In this document: positions 1 through 6,927 of the stretch, piece by piece
Numbering within the stretch: the stretch's first letter is position 1
How the letters are laid out: each line of letters starts with the position of its first letter
Source of the DNA: Lachnospiraceae bacterium UBA5895
GTDB taxonomy: Bacteria; Bacillota; Clostridia; Lachnospirales; Lachnospiraceae
DNA length: 27,420 nucleotides
NCBI GenBank assembly: GCA_002431915.1
Contig: DJEP01000006.1
Location: 5,612-33,031, forward strand
Direction: 5' to 3'
Position numbers and translations under genes: made by a program
Notes under the pieces: generated by a model
Databases searched by the model: none
What the model saw: only the letters and a program-made list of their open reading frames with translations
What the model was told of the DNA's origin: nothing

Positions 1-367
1 TCTTATTGTTGGAATCAGCAACTGCTGTCTCTGCATCACTGATTTCCTTATCGATTTCTTCTTTTAAAGCCGGTGCCTGTGCTGCATCCGGATCCAGTGC
101 TGCGTCCGCTGCTGCCTCTCCCAGTTCTTTTGCTGCCTTTGCGGCTGCTTCCGCTTCCGCTGCTGCCTCTGCTGCTTTCTGCGCAGCCTCATAAGCTGCC
201 TGATCGGCATTTTCTCCGTTCTCCACAGCATCCTTTAGTTCCGAATCCTGTGTGATGGCATCTGCCGTGCCTGCCTTTACCGTAAATGTGCTTACATTTA
301 CGGACTCAATCAGCATGGCTGCACACATGCAGATCGTCAAAATTCTTTTAAACCCCTTTTTCTTCAT
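1..367 (-). CDS. Secreted alanine-rich helical protein, N-terminal part (truncated by window edge)
   Basis: This is the first 122 codons of a leftward gene whose 3' end lies outside the window. The start ATG at 367 follows a good ribosome binding site (AAAGGAGAGG). The product opens with a basic stretch (MKKKGFKR), then a hydrophobic segment of about 15 residues, which looks like a Sec signal peptide. From about residue 55 on it is very rich in Ala, Glu and Lys (runs such as AAQKAAEAAAEAEAAAKAAK), so it should form a long helix or coiled coil. It lies 27 bp downstream of the 111-aa membrane protein gene and is probably co-transcribed with it. No family is recognised. Low-complexity secreted proteins like this are often wall- or surface-associated, but that is inference. 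Confidence 0.75.
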   Translation of the reverse strand, partial: MKKKGFKRILTICMCAAMLIESVNVSTFTVKAGTADAITQDSELKDAVENGENADQAAYEAAQKAAEAAAEAEAAAKAAKELGEAAADAALDPDAAQAPALKEEIDKEISDAETAVADSNNK

Positions 368-394
368 TTCGCCTCTCCTTTTGCTTTTTCACAA

Positions 395-730
395 TTAAAC
401 AGTCCTATAGTTTTCCGCAGCACGCTTAATATCTTCTACGATACCTTCCGCCTTCTGGTCTTCCAGTTCCGTCGCCTGTTTTCTGAGCTTCCACCAGTTC
501 CATCCCGGCTTGGCATCTCCCCGCAGTTCTATGATCCGTTTTCTGTATTTGGCACATAAAATGATGTACGCCGTTATGACCAGAAGCAGTCCTACGACCA
601 GCATACCGGCAATCATGTCACCGTAATACACACTTGGTGCCGTCGATGCCAGCGGTGTCTGTTCTTCTTCGATTCTCATGATTCGATAGTTTGTCAGAAT
701 TGCAAGTATAGAATACAGCATACCGTCCAT
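395..730 (-). CDS. Small single-pass membrane protein, function unknown
   Basis: The 111-residue product has a moderately hydrophobic N-terminus (about residues 4-16), a short polar stretch, then a strong transmembrane helix around residues 38-60 (MIAGMLVVGLLLVITAYIIL). A basic, charged C-terminal half follows (KYRKR, then WNWWKLRKQATELEDQKAE), probably cytoplasmic and helical. The start at 730 is supported by GGAGG seven bases upstream; an internal ATG three codons later is also possible. It sits between a 52-aa membrane protein gene and the Ala-rich secreted protein gene on the same strand, downstream of the EPS priming transferase. It resembles no family I can name. The context suggests a cell-envelope accessory role, which is inference only. 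Confidence 0.7.
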   Translation of the reverse strand: MDGMLYSILAILTNYRIMRIEEEQTPLASTAPSVYYGDMIAGMLVVGLLLVITAYIILCAKYRKRIIELRGDAKPGWNWWKLRKQATELEDQKAEGIVEDIKRAAENYRTV

Positions 731-793
731 AGCGTTTCCTCCATCATTTCGTTACATCTATTAAGACTGCTCCCCCACAGAAAACGGTTCACA

Positions 794-822
794 TTTTTAC
801 GAAATTTTTCGTAAATCGACAA
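794..822 (-). promoter_or_regulatory. Candidate promoter with palindromic operator in the spacer
   Basis: A perfect inverted repeat, TTTACGAAA-TT-TTTCGTAAA, occupies 796-815. On the minus strand TTGTCG (817-822) and TAAAAA (794-799) are spaced by 17 bp, so the palindrome would cover the spacer of a weak promoter reading toward the 111-aa membrane protein gene. No U-tract follows, which argues against a terminator. The palindrome is seen directly; the promoter boxes match consensus at only 4 of 6 positions each. Confidence 0.35.
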
Positions 823-839
823 ATTTATTTTTTCTCTTT

Positions 840-998
840 CTAATTTTGTCGTATACTGACCAGATTCGCCGCTATATCGCTCAAAATCATGATTCCACCA
901 AGGACTGCTGCCAACGGTTCCTCCAAAAATCCGTACCCAAGCAGCACAATGGCGCCCAACAGTCCCTGCCAGTTGATTTTCTCCCATATGCTTCGCAT
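840..998 (-). CDS. 52-aa small hydrophobic protein
   Basis: This short reading frame starts at ATG 998 behind a purine-rich GGGGGAAGAGAG ribosome binding site and ends with TAG at 840-842. The product begins MRSIWEKINW and then has two hydrophobic stretches (about residues 11-24, GLLGAIVLLGYG, and about 28-46, PLAAVLGGIMILSDIAANL), giving one or two membrane segments with a short acidic turn (LEEP) between. It lies 41 bp after the priming sugar transferase gene on the same strand and is probably translated from the same message. Overlapping longer frames here have no comparable protein character. No family is recognised. Confidence 0.6.
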   Translation of the reverse strand: MRSIWEKINWQGLLGAIVLLGYGFLEEPLAAVLGGIMILSDIAANLVSIRQN

Positions 999-1039
999 TT
1001 TCTCTCTTCCCCCAACAAAAATACTTTTCCACCATATAT

Positions 1040-2449
1040 TTAATACGCGTCCGCATGCTTTAGCACCACCACCACGGTCTTACACAGGATCCGGATATCC
1101 TCCATGAGGGACCAGTTGTCGATGTACTCCACATCCATCTCCACGATTTTTTCAAAATCCGTCACCCGGCTTCTGCCGCCTACCTGCCACATTCCCGTCA
1201 GCCCCGGCTTGATGCTGATGCGGCGCCATTGTTTGCGCTCGTACTTCTCCACTTCGTCCAGTGTGGGCGGTCTCGTGCCCACCAGGCTCATGGAACCTGC
1301 CACCACATTGAAAAACTGCGGCAGTTCGTCGATACTGAGCTTCCTTATGATCTTCCCCACCGGGGTGATCCGCGGATCATCCCTCATCTTGAACATCACG
1401 CCTCCGGAGATCTCGTTTTGGGATAAAAGTTCCGCTTTTCTCTCCTCCGCATCCGTATACATGCTGCGGAATTTATAGATCTGGAATGTTCTGCCGTTCT
1501 TCCCGACTCTGGTCTGCCGGAAGATCACCGGTCCCGGAGAGTCCAGTTTGATGGCGATTGCCGTCACCAGCATCACCGGGGAAAATACCAGGATTCCCAC
1601 GATCCCACCCACGATGTCCATGGTGCGTTTTACGATCTGTTCCCCCGTATTTAACGTCACGGTATGATAGGTGATCACCGGATAAGTCCCCACGCAGCTC
1701 ACATAGCTGTCGGCTCTCCTTCTTTTATAAATATCCACCACCATCCGCACGGTGACTCCCATATCGATACACAGATCCACATATTTCTGTATGAGGGACA
1801 GCTGTTCCTCCCTTTTTTGCAGGATGTATATCTGATCGAGATGGTACTGCCTAATCAGTTCCTCCAGGTATTCCAGGCTCCCCAGGTATTCTCCTCTGTC
1901 CCCCTCCGGAATCCCCAGCAGTTCCTCCCCGGACATGGCGATGTAGCCGACGAGCTCCATCCGGATACTGGTCTTCTTCAGAAAATACCGGAATTTGTTA
2001 TACTGTGCCCGTTTTCCCACAAATGCGGTCCTGGGTCTGCCTCCGCGGTTCTGCTCTTCGTCCGGAGACTTTCTTGCGCCCCAGAACAGTTTCAGACTTT
2101 CCATGCTGTAGGTCAGGATCAGAAACAGAAAATATCCCGTTCCATCCTCTGTGATAAAAGGCAGAAGTACCGCGGTGGCTGCCGCTGCCGTCAGAAAAGA
2201 TCTCGTTCTTCTGCGCTGTATCCTGTCCGTGTAACCGAACAGTGTCACATTATACAGATACTGTTCTCCGCTTTCCAGGACATAAATCAGAATAAATACC
2301 GCCGTAAGCCCCGTCATTCCACACAGCTTCCGCAGATCCCGTCCCATCCCCGTAAAAAGTGCGGCTGCGGCATACGCGGCTGATAGCAGCAGTATATCTT
2401 CTATCATACGCCTGGTATCCTTATTTGCTCCCGTATTTGACCGATTCAT
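1040..2449 (-). CDS. Polyprenyl-phosphate sugar phosphotransferase (EPS priming transferase, WbaP/CpsE type)
   Basis: This enzyme should transfer a sugar-1-phosphate from a UDP-sugar to undecaprenyl phosphate at the inner face of the membrane, starting each repeat unit. The 469-aa product has four hydrophobic segments in the first ~120 residues, a CoA-binding-like central region (about 140-250), and the C-terminal catalytic bacterial sugar transferase domain. That domain begins at about residue 274 with KRTMDIVGG, a membrane re-entrant helix (280-300) and the signature KLDSPGPVIFRQTRVGKNG. Further family motifs are KFRSMYTDAE (326-335), LSIDELPQFFNV (371-382), GTRPP (391-395) and KPGLTGMWQV (414-423). 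The start at 2449 has GGGGGAG nearby. It is the only priming enzyme in the window, yet the main EPS operon lies about 2 kb away beyond an inverted two-component block. Which sugar it uses cannot be read from the sequence. Confidence 0.93.
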   Translation of the reverse strand: MNRSNTGANKDTRRMIEDILLLSAAYAAAALFTGMGRDLRKLCGMTGLTAVFILIYVLESGEQYLYNVTLFGYTDRIQRRRTRSFLTAAAATAVLLPFITEDGTGYFLFLILTYSMESLKLFWGARKSPDEEQNRGGRPRTAFVGKRAQYNKFRYFLKKTSIRMELVGYIAMSGEELLGIPEGDRGEYLGSLEYLEELIRQYHLDQIYILQKREEQLSLIQKYVDLCIDMGVTVRMVVDIYKRRRADSYVSCVGTYPVITYHTVTLNTGEQIVKRTMDIVGGIVGILVFSPVMLVTAIAIKLDSPGPVIFRQTRVGKNGRTFQIYKFRSMYTDAEERKAELLSQNEISGGVMFKMRDDPRITPVGKIIRKLSIDELPQFFNVVAGSMSLVGTRPPTLDEVEKYERKQWRRISIKPGLTGMWQVGGRSRVTDFEKIVEMDVEYIDNWSLMEDIRILCKTVVVVLKHADAY

Positions 2450-2531
2450 TTTTCTCCCCCTTTTTTGTCATTTTTTCGCATTGTTCTTCGGTTTTTGCCG
2501 TCTTTTGTCTGTCCTCGTCGACCATCCTTTG

Positions 2532-2561
2532 ATGACAACGTTTTTCTTCTCATGCTAAAAT
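2532..2561 (+). promoter_or_regulatory. Predicted sigma-A promoter of the response regulator gene
   Basis: ATGACA (2532-2537) and TAAAAT (2556-2561) are separated by 18 bp, and the -10 box has an upstream TG (TGCTAAAAT), giving an extended -10. The predicted transcript starts about 25 nt before the ATG at 2594, leaving just enough room for the AAGGTGGGG ribosome binding site. It would drive the response regulator and the overlapping kinase gene. Confidence 0.5.
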
Positions 2562-2593
2562 TGCTCCAGTATTGTGAGAAAGGTGGGGTTCTT

Positions 2594-3292
2594 ATGTCCA
2601 AACTTGTAATGATCGATGATGATGCCGAAGTGCTGGCGATCAATCAAAAATATCTCACCGGTGTGGGATTCACTGTGTATACCGCAGTCTCCCCCAAAGA
2701 GGGGATCCTGTCTATCCGGGAACATCTGCCGGACTGTATTCTGTTAGATGTTATGCTGCCCGAAGCCGATGGTTACCGGGTCTGCCGTTATATCCGTTCT
2801 TTTTCTTCTGTGCCGATCCTCTTCCTCACCGCCAGAGGCTCCGAGGAAGATGTGGTGAGAGGGCTTACCTGCGGCGGCGATGATTATCTGATTAAGCCTT
2901 ACAGTCTCCGGGAACTGAAAGCCCGCGTGGATCTGCTGATCCGCAGACGCAGGCAGTTGGAAAATGTCTCCTCCGATCTTCTCTTAGCTATCGGTAATCT
3001 CACCATTGACAAGCTTGCCCACAAAGCCCTCTATCGGAAGGAGGATCTATTGCTTTCGAACCGGGAATACGAAGTCCTGCTGTATCTGGCGGAGCACCCT
3101 GACCGGGACGTCACTTTTGAAGAACTGGGAACCGCCCTCTTCGGCAGCTACCGGGAAAGTGACAGGCGCAGCGTCATGGTCAATGTCAGCCGTCTCCGCA
3201 AACGCTTTGAGGGCAGCTATGAACTGGAGAATCGTATCGAGACCGTCTGGTCCAAAGGATACCGCTTCGTGAAAGGAGGCTCTTCCCTTTGA
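2594..3292 (+). CDS. OmpR/PhoB-family response regulator
   Basis: This is a DNA-binding response regulator of 232 aa. The receiver domain (1-115) has the acidic pocket (D8-D10), the phospho-acceptor D52 in ILLDVMLP, T79 and K101 in LIKPYS. The C-terminal winged-helix domain (about 127-228) carries typical OmpR features: LLLSNREYEVLLYL, the recognition-helix region SVMVNVSRLRKRFE, and the terminal hairpin IETVWSKGYRF. A longer frame opens at 2465, but the ATG at 2594 has AAGGTGGGG upstream and gives a normal receiver start (MSKLVMIDDD). The gene overlaps the histidine kinase gene by 4 bp and diverges from the sugar transferase gene. Because precursor A2 lies just downstream, its promoter and the nearby palindromes are plausible targets; this is inference. 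Confidence 0.95.
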   Translation: MSKLVMIDDDAEVLAINQKYLTGVGFTVYTAVSPKEGILSIREHLPDCILLDVMLPEADGYRVCRYIRSFSSVPILFLTARGSEEDVVRGLTCGGDDYLIKPYSLRELKARVDLLIRRRRQLENVSSDLLLAIGNLTIDKLAHKALYRKEDLLLSNREYEVLLYLAEHPDRDVTFEELGTALFGSYRESDRRSVMVNVSRLRKRFEGSYELENRIETVWSKGYRFVKGGSSL

Positions 3293-4131
3293 ATTCTGAT
3301 AAACCGATCTCTTCCAGGCAGCAATTTCTGCCCCCGGAACTGGAACAGGACACCGTAGAATCTCTCTCCCGCAGATTGTTGGAAGTGACGGAACAGCTCA
3401 GTGCCAGCAACCGTTCCCTGAAGCGCCTGCAAAAGGAACGCTCGGAAATGCTTGCCAACCTCTCCCATGATCTCAGAGCACCTCTGACCGCCATCCGCAG
3501 CGCCGTGGATTATCTGAACTCCGGGCAGCCTCTGACAGAACAGGACCTGCAGAGCACCCTGCGGCTGCTCGATCACAGGACTTCCACTTTAGAGCATCTG
3601 ATCCGGGATATGTATGAGCTTTTCACTCTGGAGGACCCTTCCCGCAGTTTTTGTTTTCAGGAGCTGGATGCTCTCTCCTTTTTAGAGGAATATTTCTACA
3701 CTGCGCTTCCGGACAGTAAGTACGCCGCCCATACCATGCAGTTACAGGTCTCTCCCGCTCTGCGTGCCACCCTCTTTGCCGACCCTGGGAAATTAGTAAG
3801 AGTGTTTGACAATCTGTTATCGAACGCCGTAAAGTACGCTCCTCCTCATACCCGGATCACCCTGGGCGCCGCTCTCTCCCGCGATGCTTCCTCCCTCCGG
3901 ATCTCTGTCGCCGATCAGGGCCCCGGCATTCCGAAAAAGGATCTGGAGAATATTTTCCAAAGGACTTATACTGTCTCCTCCGCCAGGACACCGGGTTCCT
4001 CCACCGGAAGCGGTCTGGGCTTAGCCATCGTCTCCGCCATTGTAAAGCGCCACGGCGGCTCCGTATCCTGTGAAAGCACTTCGGGAATGGGCAGCATCTT
4101 CACAGTCACACTTCCCGTACAGGCTTTCTGA
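3289..4131 (+). CDS. Sensor histidine kinase without a visible sensor or membrane domain
   Basis: This is the partner kinase of the preceding regulator. Translation appears to start at TTG 3289, overlapping the regulator stop codon, with AAAGGAGG about nine bases upstream. The 280-aa product has a helical N-terminus (about 15-50), then HisKA with the phospho-acceptor H60 in ANLSHDLRAPLTAI. HATPase_c follows, with the N box NLLSNAVKYAPP (175-186), G1 DQGPGIP (209-215), F box (FQRTY) and G2 GSGLGLAI (240-247). No transmembrane segment or periplasmic domain is present, so it should be a soluble kinase or depend on another protein for input. Its length is about half that of a typical membrane-bound kinase. 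No frameshift is evident; the short form looks genuine. Confidence 0.93.
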   Translation: MNSDKPISSRQQFLPPELEQDTVESLSRRLLEVTEQLSASNRSLKRLQKERSEMLANLSHDLRAPLTAIRSAVDYLNSGQPLTEQDLQSTLRLLDHRTSTLEHLIRDMYELFTLEDPSRSFCFQELDALSFLEEYFYTALPDSKYAAHTMQLQVSPALRATLFADPGKLVRVFDNLLSNAVKYAPPHTRITLGAALSRDASSLRISVADQGPGIPKKDLENIFQRTYTVSSARTPGSSTGSGLGLAIVSAIVKRHGGSVSCESTSGMGSIFTVTLPVQAF

Positions 4132-4163
4132 TTTCCATAATTCTTACAATCCTGATACATTTC

Positions 4164-4192
4164 TTTACTTCCCGCCCCACTTTGACTATTCT
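4164..4192 (+). promoter_or_regulatory. Weak candidate promoter for precursor A2
   Basis: TTTACT (4164-4169) and TATTCT (4187-4192) are spaced by exactly 17 bp in the 124-bp gap between the histidine kinase and A2. Each box matches consensus at 4 of 6 positions, as expected for an activator-dependent promoter. Read-through from the kinase gene is the alternative, since no terminator is visible between them. Confidence 0.3.
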
Positions 4193-4196
4193 GTAA

Positions 4197-4236
4197 CCAC
4201 GTGGGGAAATTCCCCGGCATGCCTGCCCATGCAGGC
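4197..4236 (+). promoter_or_regulatory. Cluster of three short palindromes in the A2 5' region
   Basis: Three symmetric elements lie in 40 bp directly before the A2 ribosome binding site: CCACGTGG (4197-4204), GGGGAAATTCCCC (4203-4215) and GCCTGC-CCAT-GCAGGC (4221-4236). The last has perfect 6-bp arms and a 4-nt loop and ends at the base before the GGAAAGGAGAG site, so as RNA it could affect ribosome access. As DNA the first two could be protein-binding sites. Confidence 0.4.
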
Positions 4237-4255
4237 GGAAAGGAGAGTATATAAT

Positions 4256-4423
4256 ATGAAGACCTGGAAACAACCTGAACTTATGGAGTTAAACGTATCC
4301 GAGACAGCCTGTGGCTGGTTCCCCTGGTACCCCGGACATCCCGGCGGAGGCGGACACCATCCCGGTGGAGGCGACTGTGAGCCGCCGAAGCCTTCCGAAG
4401 AACCGGAAGAGTTCTTAAGCTAA
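4256..4423 (+). CDS. RiPP precursor A2: paeninodin-type leader with Gly/His/Pro-rich core
   Basis: This is a 55-aa peptide with a strong ribosome binding site (GGAAAGGAGAG, 7 nt before ATG). The first 18 residues match those of precursor A1 (7328-7504): W4, Q6, P7, N13, V14, T17 and A18 are shared, including the YxxP/WxxP element read by B1 proteins and the Thr two residues before the expected cleavage point in lasso leaders. Cleavage after A18 would give a core starting C19-G20-W21, continuing WYPGHPGGGGHHPGGG, then D40-C41-E42 and an acidic tail ending in Ser55. No Asp or Glu falls at core positions 7-9, so a canonical lasso ring from residue 1 is not possible. The C-terminal Ser fits the residue phosphorylated by the paeninodin kinase. 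The gene is convergent with, and overlaps, kinase K2. A real precursor is likely; the product class is unknown. Confidence 0.75.
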   Translation: MKTWKQPELMELNVSETACGWFPWYPGHPGGGGHHPGGGDCEPPKPSEEPEEFLS

Positions 4424-5272
4424 CACCATACTGTGCAGTCTGTGTACTTCCGCTGCCACCCCGGCAGTGGAATCACCTGCTGCCGGACGCCTGATACAAT
4501 ATACAGGAATTTTTTCCGCCATCTTCAGACACTTCTGCCAGACCTCCGGTTCCGGATCCTGTCCTTTCCACAGACGTCTCAGAAAAAGATTCTCTTTATA
4601 CATAAGCATCCGGTCCGCTCCTGTGATTTCTTCGGTCCGTATCGCAGTCTCTTTCCCCTTTTGTAACAGAATAAACTGCTTCAGTTCTGTCCCTGTCGTC
4701 CGGAAGTCCCCGGTATAGGGCACCAGAAATTTATCCTTTTTTTCATCAATGTAACACAGCGTCTCCGGATCGTAGCCCTGCCGCAATACCGCGTCCCGGC
4801 ACAGCTTCATATAAGGAAGTGACGGATAGACCTGGATTTTCTCCTGCCCGGGATCCACCACTGCCATATCATCCGCCAGGAACCGGTACCCCTGCTGCAA
4901 CAGATTTACCGTCAGCGTAGATTTCCCTGCGCCACTCTCCCCGGCGATCAGTACCGCTCCTCCTTCCTTAGCCTCCAGTGCACTACAGTGAAAGGCAAGC
5001 TTTCCCTGCTGCAATGCCGCCATTGCCATTCCGTAGCCCAGCAGATAAGTCCTTGCATAATCCGGATTTCCGCCCTCCCGGACGTGGTACCGGATATCGC
5101 ATCCACCCTCCACCGTCATAAGCAGGGTTCGGTTGCAGAGAAAACTTTTCGGCATCCCGATCCGGCTGCCGCAGAGCAGTTCTCCGTGTTCCCGCTCAAA
5201 ATCCTTCCGCTCCCCGTCACTCATCCTGCGGATTCGCACTTTCATGCCGTACAGACGATAGCTGTGCTGCAT
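4415..5272 (-). CDS. HPr-kinase-like protein K2, putative RiPP precursor kinase
   Basis: The 285-aa protein is paralogous to K1 (7587-8531). The P-loop GESGAGKST (111-119) is preceded by HCSAL (95-99) and followed by FLADD (131-135), the arrangement of HPr kinases and of the paeninodin precursor kinase. YPSLPYMKLCRDA and CYIDEKK match K1's EPSYPQQKLCRDV and RYIDEER. In K1 and usual family members the first motif is HG; here it is HC, a change next to the nucleotide site. An ATG at 5245 makes an ATGA overlap with the exporter, but the longer start at 5272 is preferred because YRLYG aligns with K1's YRIYG and GAGGGGAG lies upstream. It overlaps the exporter gene by 31 bp and, tail to tail, the A2 gene by 9 bp. 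The HPrK CBS-type N-terminal domain is absent. Its substrate is inferred, most simply A2. Confidence 0.85.
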   Translation of the reverse strand: MQHSYRLYGMKVRIRRMSDGERKDFEREHGELLCGSRIGMPKSFLCNRTLLMTVEGGCDIRYHVREGGNPDYARTYLLGYGMAMAALQQGKLAFHCSALEAKEGGAVLIAGESGAGKSTLTVNLLQQGYRFLADDMAVVDPGQEKIQVYPSLPYMKLCRDAVLRQGYDPETLCYIDEKKDKFLVPYTGDFRTTGTELKQFILLQKGKETAIRTEEITGADRMLMYKENLFLRRLWKGQDPEPEVWQKCLKMAEKIPVYCIRRPAAGDSTAGVAAEVHRLHSMVLA

Positions 5273-6921
5273 TCTTCCGTCACTCTCCCCTCTAAGATCC
5301 GGATCTCCCGGTCACAATATTTTAAGATTCCCTTTCTGTGGGTGATGATCAGACAGGTCGGTCTGGGGCGCAGTTCTCTCAGTCCCTGCAATACCGCGAT
5401 CTCCGTCGCTTCATCCAGCGCCGAGGTGGCTTCATCCAGGATCAGGAACGGTGCTCTGCGTAGAAACGCCCTGGCGATGGCAATCCGCTGTGCCTGTCCC
5501 TCCGACAGCCCAAGTCCTCTCTCCCCGATGACCGTATCCAGACCCACAGGCAGCGCCCGGACGAACCGCTCCGCAGATGCCAGCCGCAGAGCTTCCCACA
5601 GTTCTTCTTCCGATGCATTTTCTCTGCCCATCTTGAGATTCTCCCGGACAGATCCGCTAAATAGTGTATTTCCCTGGGGAACATATGCCACAAACTGCCG
5701 CACAAAAGCCCCGGTACTCTGTCTTACTCCGGCACTGTTATAGAAATCCACGTCTCCTTCCCCTGCCTGCAAAAACGCTAACAGGATCCGGATCAGCGTG
5801 GTCTTGCCGATTCCGGACTCCCCTACGATAGCGGTAAATTCTCCCGGTCGGATCTTAAGATTCAGCTTTTGCAGCACCGGCTCCGTCGTATAACCAAAAG
5901 TCACATTTTTCAGTTCCACACCGATATCCGTCCCCTCGATGCTTCCTTCCGTCGCTGCCTCCTCGGGGATCTGTTGCAGTTCCATGATCCTCCCTGCAGA
6001 TGTCAATACTGCGATTACCCTGGGGATCTGCTGTGCCAGTCCCAGGATCGGTGCCTGCACCCGGTTCACCAGAGTCAGAAATACCGACATCGTGCCGTAG
6101 GTGATCTGCCGTCTCGACAGCTGCAGTGCTCCATAGGAAAAGGCAGCCAGATATCCTCCCTGAAAAGCAAGTGCCATCACCGCGGAACTGGCGGTCCCAA
6201 GCCCTGTCTTGCGATACACCCAGCGGAATCTCTCCTCCCGTAATCTCGTCAGACGTTCCACCGCGTTTGTCTCTCCGGTAAAAGCCTTGATGATCATCAG
6301 GTTCACCAGACTTTCCTGCAAAAAGGACCGGTAGGCGGATTCGCTCTCCTGCACCTTTCCCTGCAGTCTCTTAAGCTTCCTTCCCAGCCACCAGGAGCAG
6401 ACTGCCGCTACCGGCGCCACCAGCAGGGCAAATACCGCCAGAAGCGGCGAATAATGAAACAGCATTAAAAATACCAGTACCAGTTCGATCCCCAGCTGTA
6501 AAATATTCGGGATCGTCCCTACGATACCATCCGCCACATTGCCCGCATCGCTGGTCAGTCTGGTCATCAGGTCTCCGGTGTGATAAGCCGTCACATCTCT
6601 CCAGACGGAGTGCAGGATCTTCTCATAGATCTGTCTCCGGATCCCGAAGGAGAACCGCTCCGTCACCAGTGCCGTAAGTAATGTCGAACAGACCGAGACC
6701 AACTGCATTCCCAAAAGCAATGCCACATACACAAAAAGCAGTCTTCCGAAATCACTTCCCACCGTGGCACGATCAATGATGTCTTTTGTGATCTGCACCA
6801 TCGCCAGGGAGACAAATGTTTCGGAAAGCCCCAGTAATAACAGCAGTCCGATCCTGCCCATATAGGGTCTGGTATACTGCCACAGCCAGGAGATGTATTT
6901 TTTCCCCTTTATGTTCTCCAT
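5242..6921 (-). CDS. ABC transporter (fused permease-ATPase), lasso peptide exporter type
   Basis: The 559-aa half-transporter has about six membrane helices in residues 20-300 and a C-terminal ATPase. The ATPase shows Walker A GESGIGKTT (367-375), Q-loop YVPQGN (413-418), signature LSEGQAQR (473-480), Walker B FLILDE (492-497) and the switch histidine H528 in LIITHR. It would export the mature peptide and act as immunity protein, as D proteins do in lasso clusters. There is no N-terminal C39 peptidase domain, consistent with leader removal by the separate B2 protein and not by the exporter. The start at 6921 is 6 bp after the B1 stop, with AGAGGTG upstream. Signature LSEGQ in place of LSGGQ is a tolerated variant. 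Confidence 0.92.
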   Translation of the reverse strand: MENIKGKKYISWLWQYTRPYMGRIGLLLLLGLSETFVSLAMVQITKDIIDRATVGSDFGRLLFVYVALLLGMQLVSVCSTLLTALVTERFSFGIRRQIYEKILHSVWRDVTAYHTGDLMTRLTSDAGNVADGIVGTIPNILQLGIELVLVFLMLFHYSPLLAVFALLVAPVAAVCSWWLGRKLKRLQGKVQESESAYRSFLQESLVNLMIIKAFTGETNAVERLTRLREERFRWVYRKTGLGTASSAVMALAFQGGYLAAFSYGALQLSRRQITYGTMSVFLTLVNRVQAPILGLAQQIPRVIAVLTSAGRIMELQQIPEEAATEGSIEGTDIGVELKNVTFGYTTEPVLQKLNLKIRPGEFTAIVGESGIGKTTLIRILLAFLQAGEGDVDFYNSAGVRQSTGAFVRQFVAYVPQGNTLFSGSVRENLKMGRENASEEELWEALRLASAERFVRALPVGLDTVIGERGLGLSEGQAQRIAIARAFLRRAPFLILDEATSALDEATEIAVLQGLRELRPRPTCLIITHRKGILKYCDREIRILEGRVTEECSTAIVCTA

Positions 6922-6927
6922 ACCCTG

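Noticed and set aside
694..1056. 120-aa leftward frame covering the space between the sugar transferase and the 111-aa gene
   Set aside because: Its composition is irregular, it has no good ribosome binding site, and it conflicts with the better supported 52-aa frame and the 111-aa gene.
1664..2383. 239-aa rightward frame opposite the sugar transferase
   Set aside because: It is antisense to a gene with clear family motifs, is rich in His, Pro and Gln as expected for a shadow frame, and has no recognisable domain.
2446..2643. 65-aa leftward frame in the divergent promoter region
   Set aside because: It overlaps the regulator start and the likely promoter, is low complexity at its end, and resembles nothing.
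4256..4423. Double-Gly leader processing of A2 by a C39 peptidase
   Set aside because: The Gly runs lie in the middle of the core, and the exporter has no C39 domain.
4497..4520. Inverted repeats near the end of K2 as a terminator for A2
   Set aside because: The CCGGCAG/CTGCCGG arms at about 4463-4489 have a long loop and no U-tract; they lie within coding sequence.
5243..5245. Start of K2 at ATG 5245 (ATGA overlap with the exporter)
   Set aside because: It would delete the YRLYG element conserved with K1; the start at 5272 keeps it.
4988..5743. 251-aa rightward frame spanning the exporter/K2 junction
   Set aside because: It is antisense to two well-supported genes, with Ser/Arg-rich shadow composition.
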